A stretch of 64,000 bases of DNA from contig OX291562.1 in assembly GCA_946406115.1 (NCBI GenBank), forward strand, positions 8,648,001 through 8,712,000, written 5' to 3'. Every line of letters begins with the position of its first letter. Positions within the stretch are counted from its first letter, which is position 1. Below the pieces are notes generated by a model. It was given only the letters and a program-made list of their open reading frames with translations, had not been told where the DNA came from and made no database searches. The stretch is from Apoda limacodes. Its lineage: Eukaryota > Arthropoda > Insecta > Lepidoptera > Limacodidae. The position numbers and the translations under genes are program-made. Positions 56,572 to 64,000 of the stretch are shown here, one piece after another.

Positions 56572-57187
56572 CTTAAACTTGGTGTACTCAAGAGAGCGAA
56601 GTAGACTTCACTTTGCTGGTTGCTGATTTACAAGTCGCAAGTTCGGCCCCATACGGAGTACTGCTGATATCTCTGGGCGGGTGCACCCGTATTCTAGCTT
56701 GGCCTTTTTGACTCGGTTCAACGACGGGTTGTGAGAATTGTCGACGATCCCCAATGCACTTGCCGTATTGAGCTCTTAAGTCTGAGGAGAGACTTTTCCT
56801 CCCTGTGTGTGTGTTCTACCGCTTGTACAATGGGATGTGTTCTGAGGGATTGTTCGCAATTATGCCCACGGCTACTTTCTACCATCGCACAGCTCGCCAT
56901 CGGCAGGGAATTTATTCACACCCTTTAGAACCGAAATAGTCGCGTACAGTGCGGTATCAGAGAAACTTCCTTCCGCGTACCCTTGGGTTGTGAAATGAGC
57001 TCTCTGCCAAGTTTTCTCTCAGGACTACAGTATGGGGTTCTTCAAGAAAGAAGTAATTAGATTTTTGAAGAGTCGGCAACGCGCGAGTGATACCCCTCTG
57101 GTGTTGCAAGTATCCATAGGCTACGGTGACCTCTTACCATCAGGCGGGCAGTTAGCTTGTTTGCCACCTTAGTGGTATTAAAAAAAC
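56572..57187 (+). pseudogene. CR1-type LINE, C-terminal ORF2 and tail, second copy
   Basis: Parallels 48,565-49,150 almost throughout: ttggtgtactcaa start, VRIVDDPQCTCRIELLSLRR, a disrupted FYR..NGMCSE region, then the tail through gtttgccaccttagtggtat and an A run. Several frameshifts. It begins at nearly the same 5' point as the 48.5-kb copy. Confidence 0.85.
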
Positions 57188-58503
57188 GACTGGTTGAATT
57201 TAAATTAAAAAAGACCATTAAGTGGAAATGTGTAAGTAAAAATCAAATTCCTTTTAAAACATAAAGGCAAAATCAATCTAACAGTGGTACTTCGGTCACA
57301 GATTGACTGAACTGTCGAAGCTCCAGCGACAACAAATTGGGTCCATTATTCAATCGGAAAAATCTTGTACCTATATCAAGGAGATCATCCCGCGTGACGT
57401 GAAATATTCATTGAATGGATGGATTTATTTCGTCGTTCTAAGTACAAGAAAAATGATGTAGAAAATGGATTCAAGGCAAAGTTTAGCACTAGGTTAACCT
57501 TAGTGCAACAAACTTATCTGACCCGGTGTTTGGCTATAGTGTTGTGTATGTAAGTTCATAACATTTTAATATGACGACTGAAGTCTAAATTTTGCCTAAA
57601 AAAGAGCTGGTTGCTTAGTATTATTAGGCTATAGGAAACAATGACCTAAAGCTATATGGAGTGTAAACATTTTGGTTCAATATTTTCCAACTTACCGGTT
57701 TTACATGCTTACGTATTTAATTATTTCCATCTTTTAGAGAACCGGGGGAACCGGATATCACTACATTCGGAACCGGTTCCATCCAATGTTCTCCATACTG
57801 GGTATACCTGGGTAATTTAGGAACCGTGTCCACAGGATGTAGGCCCTAGTTTTAAGTGCTATACTTACTGTTTTTCATAAAAGTTATGAATAAGCAATTA
57901 TAAAAATAATGTTAGTGTTGTAATGAATAAGACCTTCCTTTAATTTCAAAATTACTTCTACGAGACGGTGTCAAATACATTGAGTGTCTTAAATCCATAA
58001 ACAAAAACAAATTAATTCAGGTTATAAACCTGTAGCCATAGTGGATTTGGAAAGTTAAATTTTAACTGGAACGTGTTAAAGTTAGTGTATTGACCAAGTT
58101 TCCAATTCCAAGCTGCAGTAGCTAAGTCTCGCAATATTCAATGAAACTGGAATACTATATAGAGAAATTACGTTTTGTACTGTAAGAAATTTCACATTTG
58201 CAAATATACGTTCTACACATATTATATATTAGTATGGATAAGGATTCATAATTTTCTTAATAATTTGTGTTTTGTATAATATTTTAAACTATTTACCTAT
58301 ATAAATAATTTTAGACTAAAAAAGCTAATATCAAAAACCTATTTCTAGTTTCAATAAGCTATTGATGGCTTTAGACGACGATTCAATAAATTGTGGTAAC
58401 AGAACCGTGTTATCAATAAAATGCAGGCGACACTTTCTAAGTGAAGCATACGTTTGAAAATTCAATTTCAAGTTACATATTAGATTATTTACATTATATT
58501 GTA
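57188..58503. other. No gene seen
   Basis: Unrecognised. Around 57,735-57,840 aaccggggg and gaaccggttcc motifs recur, perhaps a short decayed repeat. Confidence 0.4.
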
Positions 58504-60279
58504 CAGTCAAGGAATTTAATTTTCAACCCATCTAAGGTTCAATATCGTATAGCAAACTGTCACCATAAGAGCTAAGTAGAACAGGACGTTACTTTGACAT
58601 AAAGCATGCATTGTTTTATGTCAGTAACTACGTTGACATGGCTGAACTGAACTGAACTTTGGGACGCCAAGGCACTTTGCCAAAACTGGACTTCAGATTC
58701 GTTTGTCATCTTGCTAGTTCTGTTCAATTCAATATCATATTATTGATATGAAATTTATCTATCCAAAAACGAGCATAACCGATGAAAGTTATAATTCAAT
58801 AAAGCCATAATTTTACAAACGTTTTATTTAACAAAAATAACAAAACAAAACATTATTTCAAAAAATCACTGAGCGAGGTCTTTATAAAAAACCTATAATG
58901 ACACTTTTTAACGGAACGAATAAAATAAACTAAATTTTAATAAAAAAAAAAAGTTGTGATTAAAAATGCGTATATCCACTCCATAACTTGAAAATGTCTT
59001 TTCGTCAATAAAAGCTGTAGACGTCCAGTCAAAATTTAAATACTGGCGGGCGAAATGACGTTGGGCTAATTTATGATTCTCGGTCAAGGCATTTTTTTTC
59101 GCAGGGCGCCTGTGATTTAAATTCATAGCATGTAGGCAATTCATAATTGTTCTAGGGTGAACGTCAAACATTTCCGCAAATCGTCCCGTTGACGTCAAGC
59201 CATCCATTGGTGTTCAGCTATTGCAAGCGGGCGATGGTTTCATTCAGCATTATATCGCCGTACCCAATGGCGATCTGTGTCTCTGCTCATATTTAACCGA
59301 CGTGTTATCTCATGAATCCCTATTTCTTTCCTGGTTAAATTCACTATTTGAGATCACGGTTAGCAACAGGCATTTTATTGAAGTGAAAACTTCTTTAGCG
59401 ACGTTGTGCACTTTTTTTGGTATGGGTAAAAAATGATAAACTCGCGTCAGGTCACGTGTCCTGATCGTGAAAATTCGTAAAAATGGAGAGTAGACAGCTG
59501 GCGCGGCGTAAGAGAGGCAGTATCCCCCTCTCTTTCTACGGCGCGGCGAAAATGTATGCCTGCGCCTGCTGTTTCGTTTAGGCGGCGCAGGGCGCTTGCG
59601 CGAATGTTCGTGTGTGTTTATGTTACAGCGTGCTACGCGCATCCATGGATGGTGACAGCTGATGGCTCGACCGTCTGTGTAGTGGCCATACTGCTGTGTA
59701 TTCGTAAAATTCGTGTATATAAAGTGTTTAAAATATGGAAATTGAACAAATTGCATCTTTGTCTTTGTAAAATACGGAAACCGTAATGCCACGCCTATTA
59801 TAATTTTTATTTTTAGTATTCGCGATTATGAGTAGTACAGGGTGGTTGGATATGAAATTTTAATTCTATGACAGATTGCGATGTCAAATATACTACGTCA
59901 AAAAAGTAAATAAACAAACATTATTATTTCTTGACAATGTCAAAGACATGTCTCGTGACATATTTGAGTGTTAAGCGCGAATCGTGTGTAAAGGTTTTCA
60001 CTTCTGCCGGCACTCCCGGAGTGCAACTCGTTCTTTTTTTTTTAATTTAATAACGTATTTGAAAATTATTTTCAATTTTCTTGATTGACACTGACACATG
60101 TTCGTCTTTAAAAAAACAAATGATAACTTTTCGCAAAGAGGTTATTTGTAATGTGAAGTGACAAATAATACGTATTGACATTTCAATACTTTTACTGAAA
60201 TAGAATTTTCGACCTTAATACATTGCGAATGTCTAACGACATTTCAACGAAATGGGTAGGGAATTAAATTCCTTGACTG
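58504..60279 (-). mobile_element. Tc1-like DNA transposon with terminal inverted repeats
   Basis: The ends cagtcaaggaatttaatt (58,504) and its exact complement (60,262-60,279) match for 18 bases, with weaker pairing to about 30 (acccat on both sides). TA flanks both ends (58,502-58,503; 60,280-60,281), as required for the Tc1/mariner superfamily. Total 1776 bp. It holds a decayed transposase on the minus strand and a GC-rich stretch at 59,480-59,660 that could be its own control region. Confidence 0.88.
58915..59400 (-). pseudogene. Tc1-like transposase fossil, truncated
   Basis: Minus strand: an N-terminal helix-turn-helix remnant (LTRKEIGIHEITRRLNMS, about 59,345-59,285, in a different frame), then MDGLTSTGRFAEMFDVHPRT (from 59,207), ALTENHKLAQRHFARQYLNF and DWTSTAFIDEKTFSS (about 59,015-58,970). 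The aspartate in FIDEKTF is the first catalytic residue. The frame then runs into AT-rich sequence and stops, so the second D and the E/D are missing. Frameshifts in the HTH part. Inactive. Confidence 0.8.
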
Positions 60280-60589
60280 TACATGTTAACTCTTGACTTA
60301 ACTCAACACTTGTGTGCCCATGCAAGCCGACATGCATGAGTTTTTCAAAGTATTTTTTTTACAAATAAATAAATACATTATTATTCAGATTTTTTTAATA
60401 ATCTTTATTTTAATATACGCCCTATATCATTTCTTTTTAGTTTTTTATATTTTTTCCATTTGCAACCCTGGTTGCAAGGGACAACTGAGTGGAAACTTTT
60501 ACCCAACTTGTTTAGACGTCGTGTTGTTTCGTCTGCGGCAAATCTTTACAGTCAATTTTGATCGACTTCTAGTGGTCACCGTAGCCAAT

Positions 60590-60838
60590 AAAAATTTTGA
60601 ACACATCACACAGCACCATCTGGTCCCAAACTAAACAAAACTTGTATTATGGGTACCAATCAACTTTATACAAATACATTAATACTTATTGTGTAATTTT
60701 AAAATATTATACATGAAAAACACACCCAGACTCAAGAAAAACACAAATAATTGTCCAGTGCAGGGATAGAACCGACACCCCACGGTTCAGCAAGGAGGTT
60801 TTACCCATTGAGCTAAAGCGGCTGTCCCTGGACATTTG
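60590..60838 (-). repeat. tRNA-derived SINE, family B, with A and B boxes
   Basis: On the minus strand: ttagctcaatgggtaaaacc (A box), then gtcggttctatccctgcac (B box), then a body with ggtacccataatacaagttt and ggaccagatggtgctgtgtg. Same body as 22,565-22,735 and 62,385-62,640. Confidence 0.75.
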
Positions 60839-60888
60839 CAACACCAGAGAGGCATCTTAACGTGCGTTGCCAACCTTTTGAATATCCA
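60838..60888 (-). repeat. CR1-tail-like segment fused to a SINE
   Basis: ttgcaacaccagagaggcat and cgtgcgttgccaaccttt are the CR1 tail in reverse, lying between SINE B and SINE A with no visible gap. Confidence 0.55.
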
Positions 60889-60889
60889 A

Positions 60890-61095
60890 TAACTATACAG
60901 TATGCCCGTATTATCCAAGTTTTACCGACAGTATTCTGTCTCACAAAAGTGATAGGTAGTAAAGCCTGTCGCCGTGCCGGGTTCAAACCAGAGTCAAGAA
61001 AACTTTACAAGTCAACAAATTGTACCAACAGTGGTTGATTCTAACCGGGAATCAAACCCAACACCTTTGTAATAGCAACCCAAGCACCACCATTG
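60890..61095 (-). repeat. tRNA-derived SINE, family A, reverse copy
   Basis: Minus strand: gttgggtttgattcccggtt (B box), tacaatttgttgacttgt, tttgaacccggcacggcgac. Matches 2780-3110 and 30,395-30,660. Confidence 0.7.
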
Positions 61096-61979
61096 CGACA
61101 CTTTGACTTCGGTAAATAAATGTAATTAACTTTTATAAATTTAGGAGGTAGCTAAGGTTAATACTTTATTTTATCGGTGCATTATGCATGCATATATAAA
61201 TAATTCGACAAGCTCTCTTGAACGTTTACGTCTACCGTAATAATTCTGAAACCCCAGGAAGCCTCAAAAAACACAATATCGGGAGATATTTGGTTTGCGT
61301 ACAGTATTGAATTTATTTTCAATCTCGTCACCAGCGTGTCTTCTTGTGACACTATATTTGGTTAAGATAAGGTTCGACAATGATTTCATCAGAAAATTTT
61401 ATCACAACAAAATTGTTAACAAATTTCGATTCCAAATCGTTAACAATATTTTCTATGGCCGCCATGTTTTTAACACGTTTACCATGACAAAATACAACAA
61501 TGAGCGAAATGAATTCAATAGTTTGGATGAAACATGTCAATAAAGAATAGCACATACATACACAGATACGCGCGAAAAACATAACTTCCTTGAATGCAGT
61601 CGGGTGAAAATAATGTAGAAGGTAGCTGAAAGTAGTTGGTGGTTTTGTCACACAAAGTTTATAAGAGCATTTTGCTAAACTTAAAAGTAAACGAATCATA
61701 AAGTTTGTAAGCCTGTGGCTAAGAGATAGGTTAACAATTTTATGTGTTACAAAAACTTTACCCATCTTAGTATGTAAGTGGCTTTATGTTAGCTTTCTTG
61801 AAAAGTTTTACTAAAAAAATTACATTCAGTAAGAACAATTTAGGTACTGTATAGAATGTTATATTAGAAACGACGACCTTATATTTTGTAATAGTTACTA
61901 TTACTTTTGTTGTTGTTTTTTGATGCTGTATTACACTGTAAATTATGTTACTAAAATTTTCCAGTGATTCATTTTTATT
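61096..61979. other. No gene seen
   Basis: Open frames on both strands around 61,300-61,760 lack recognisable domains. They overlap each other and look like chance. Confidence 0.35.
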
Positions 61980-62280
61980 ACAGTATACAATAAAAAATAA
62001 GAACAGCCTTTACAGCCTCGAGCACCAGCAGAAATAGTAAAGAAGCCAAAATATGCAAGTCACTTTAGGGGTTCAAAAGACATTTGACACAACAGCTTGT
62101 ATGAGCCACTTATTTGTATTGACATTTTAAGGTTTCTTTATGTGTGTATTGTGTACAAAGACCCTTCGAACAAAATGTTCAGTGAATAAAAGGACAAGGA
62201 ATTCCATCCATTAATAAAGTTCCAAGCTTTACCCAACTCTACTATACCCAAAGTTTAAGGAAGCTTTAAATTATTTGAAT
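61980..62280. repeat. Duplicated block, copy 3 (partial)
   Basis: Anchors atgcaagtcactttaggggt, acaacagcttgtatgagcca and cagtgaataaaaggacaa follow the same order as 26,530-26,770 and 49,605-49,830, more diverged than those two are from each other. Confidence 0.7.
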
Positions 62281-62384
62281 AGAAAAATGATGTGCTTTAA
62301 GGGCTTCAGTAGACGTAATATGGATTATCAATTTACTAGTGAACAAAAAAAATTAATGAGATTAAATGATTTAGATTGTCTCTC

Positions 62385-62640
62385 CCTCCTTCCTTGCAGC
62401 CTAGTGGGGCGTGTGGGTTCGATTACCACACTGGACAAATATTTATGTGATAAACATTTGTGTTTGTCTTGAGTATCGATGTATTTATGTATAATATGTA
62501 TGTATTTACGTATTGATATACATATATGTATATATGTATTTTTTTTCGTTGCCTGGTATCCATAAAACAAGCTTTGCTTACTTTGGGGCCAGACGGGGCT
62601 GTGTGTAATGTCCAGAAATATTTACTTTATTTATTGATTT
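62385..62640 (+). repeat. tRNA-derived SINE, family B, plus copy
   Basis: gcagcctagtggggcgtgtg, gggttcgattaccacac (B box), gcctggtatccataaaacaa and gggctgtgtgtaatgtccag, ending in an A/T-rich tail. Confidence 0.75.
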
Positions 62641-62687
62641 ATTGTCTTAGCTCTTAGGAATATGCCATTTCCGAAAAATAATATTAT

Positions 62688-62800
62688 TCTAAGTTATTAG
62701 AAATTATGAAACTATTTTAATTAAGTACTTAGTTGAAATTGCAAGAATAACTTTAAAGTGATTCACCAGCGCAAGGATTTAAATATAATAATTATTAATA
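62688..62800. repeat. Local direct repeat, left copy
   Basis: ttagaaattatgaaactatt through gtgattcaccagcgcaagg, nearly identical to 63,375-63,482. Confidence 0.85.
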
Positions 62801-63049
62801 AGGATTTAAATATAATTTTTCCATACTTAACGATCTGCCTATGCGCCCAATTAACTTGCTAATTTAACCAGATAGCAGCGACAGATATAAATCAAGTCAT
62901 TAAAGTTTTATTTAGTTCCATCTATATAATAGCGGTCAATTATTTTTAAGAAATTTTGCAACGAAATAGTTCTTTATATTTATAAATTATTATAGCAAAT
63001 TAAAATTCCAAATTTTACAGGCAGTATACATTTTATGAATGTACTAATT

Positions 63050-63140
63050 TTTGTCAGTGGTTATTGGCCTAAATTAGGTTATCGACGTGGGGATCCTATG
63101 TGATTATACTAAATAAGTTTGTTAAGCTGTAGCCGTAGCC
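63050..63140 (+). repeat. ATAATATTAGTA-tailed repeat, 5' fragment
   Basis: cctaaattaggttatcgacg and gttaagctgtagccgtagcc are head and middle phrases of the family; the tail is missing. Confidence 0.45.
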
Positions 63141-63374
63141 TGGTTTGCACCAGAGACTACAATATGTTACTACAATATTTCTTCCAGAATCAAGTGATTA
63201 TATTTTTAAAGGGTCAGCCACTCGGTGGTTATGCCTCCGGTGTTGCTATGGTCCATAGGCATTTTCCGGAACAAAAAATAGCCTATCGCTATCCTTTTTA
63301 CTATTTCTTTGCCAAAGGGTACATAGGAAGTGGCAAAACTGATACAAACCGTAATACAGAAATAATACTTAATA

Positions 63375-63482
63375 CTTAAGTTATTAGAAGTTATGAAACT
63401 TATTTTAATTAAGTACTTGGTTTAAATTGCAAGAATAGCTTTAAAGTGATTCACCAGCGCAAGAATTTAAATATAATAATTC
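63375..63482. repeat. Local direct repeat, right copy
   Basis: About 690 bp after the left copy, same orientation, with few substitutions. Confidence 0.85.
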
Positions 63483-64000
63483 GCTTGCAAAGTTCAAATT
63501 TTGCTGAAGCATGAAAGTTATATGTTCTTAAGTGAGTAAGTTCTCGAACTGCAGTAAGTTAATATGTTAATGAAATTGAAGTGCCAGAGCAACATATTGA
63601 GCTTACTCACTAACTTATTTAAGTTATGCAGTTGCAGAGGTGTCTTGGAAATTATATTATTTACTTACCCTGGAAAATTTAATAAAACTTATTTTATTAA
63701 ATTTGAGTAGAAGTCATAACATGGGGGTTGAGTAGTATTTCTACCTACACGGGTCCCAAATCTCAGGTACTGCATGAGTTTCTCGACTTGCAACACGATA
63801 GATTCTGCAACTACACGATAAATCCATCGGATGCTAAGATATAAGTCTCTTTATCAAATTAAAGAGAGCATGGATAGGCAGGACGCTGTAAAGTTAGATA
63901 ACAGCTGAAAATACATGTTGTACTTATGGAAAGACAACAGGCTGCTAGAAATTTAAAAGTTTAGGGCTATGGTACTAAATAAACTTTAAAATCGTAAAAA
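63483..64000. other. No gene seen
   Basis: A loose inverted phrase (aagtgagtaagtt / gcttactcactaactt) near 63,530 and 63,605. Nothing else recognised. Confidence 0.4.

Noticed and set aside
59310..59792. 160-codon minus-strand frame in the Tc1-like element
   Set aside because: It is in a different frame from the transposase pieces, is Arg/Pro-rich from the GC-rich stretch and has no domain.
61295..61765. Overlapping open frames on both strands
   Set aside because: They overlap antisense to each other in AT-rich sequence and show no family motif.
62688..63482. LTR retrotransposon
   Set aside because: The direct repeats are short, no primer-binding site or coding remnant was seen between them, and no target duplication was found. 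Kept only as a low-interest finding.

Overview
This window looks like a piece of nuclear genome from a moth or butterfly (Lepidoptera). It is AT-rich and has no convincing intact host gene. It is filled with fossils of mobile elements whose protein motifs and tails match, from memory, families common in Lepidoptera: Jockey and CR1-type LINEs, an RTE element, a Penelope-like element, BEL/Pao, mariner and Tc1-like DNA transposons, tRNA-derived SINEs, foldback MITEs and a short repeat tailed with ATAATATTAGTA. The only intact long reading frames belong to one young Jockey-type LINE. The only plausible host-like coding trace is a THAP zinc-finger exon near 41.2 kb.

Layout. 0-8.4 kb: short repeats, a SINE, a mariner fossil (4.68-5.55 kb), a Jockey-tail copy (5.56-6.03 kb) and a CA microsatellite. 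8.6-11.1 kb: an old, broken Jockey-type LINE. 11,101-16,909: a complete, recently inserted Jockey-type LINE with a 10-bp target-site duplication, a 5' UTR with a promoter-like motif, ORF1 (gag-like, three zinc knuckles), ORF2 (endonuclease plus reverse transcriptase, cut by one premature stop), a tail and poly(A). 17-21 kb and 30.9-37.9 kb: mirrored duplicated sequence with a LINE fossil. 21-31 kb: short repeats, a 118-bp tandem array, a BEL/Pao fragment inside inverted repeats and a 103-bp minisatellite with alternating unit types. 37.9-39.4 kb: RTE and Penelope-like reverse-transcriptase fossils. 41-42 kb: the THAP exon, split by a Jockey-tail copy with its own target-site duplication. 44-52 kb: more duplicated sequence, CR1 and MITEs. 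54-64 kb: a Harbinger-like element carrying a CR1 fragment, a second CR1 3' end, a Tc1-like element with terminal inverted repeats, and several SINEs.

Three large-scale patterns stand out. First, at least seven blocks in 4.4-21.0 kb recur in mirrored order and opposite orientation in 30.9-45.3 kb, as expected of an old inverted duplication about 41 kb across into which the Jockey, mariner and tail copies were inserted later. Second, a block at 26.2-28.0 kb recurs in the same orientation at 49.2-51.8 kb and in part at 62.0-62.9 kb. Third, three separate copies of the Jockey 3' tail all begin near the same internal position of the LINE, which suggests a SINE-like unit sharing the LINE tail or a strong stop for reverse transcription.

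All family names come from motifs read by eye. No alignment or database search was run, and repeat boundaries are approximate unless a target-site duplication is given.
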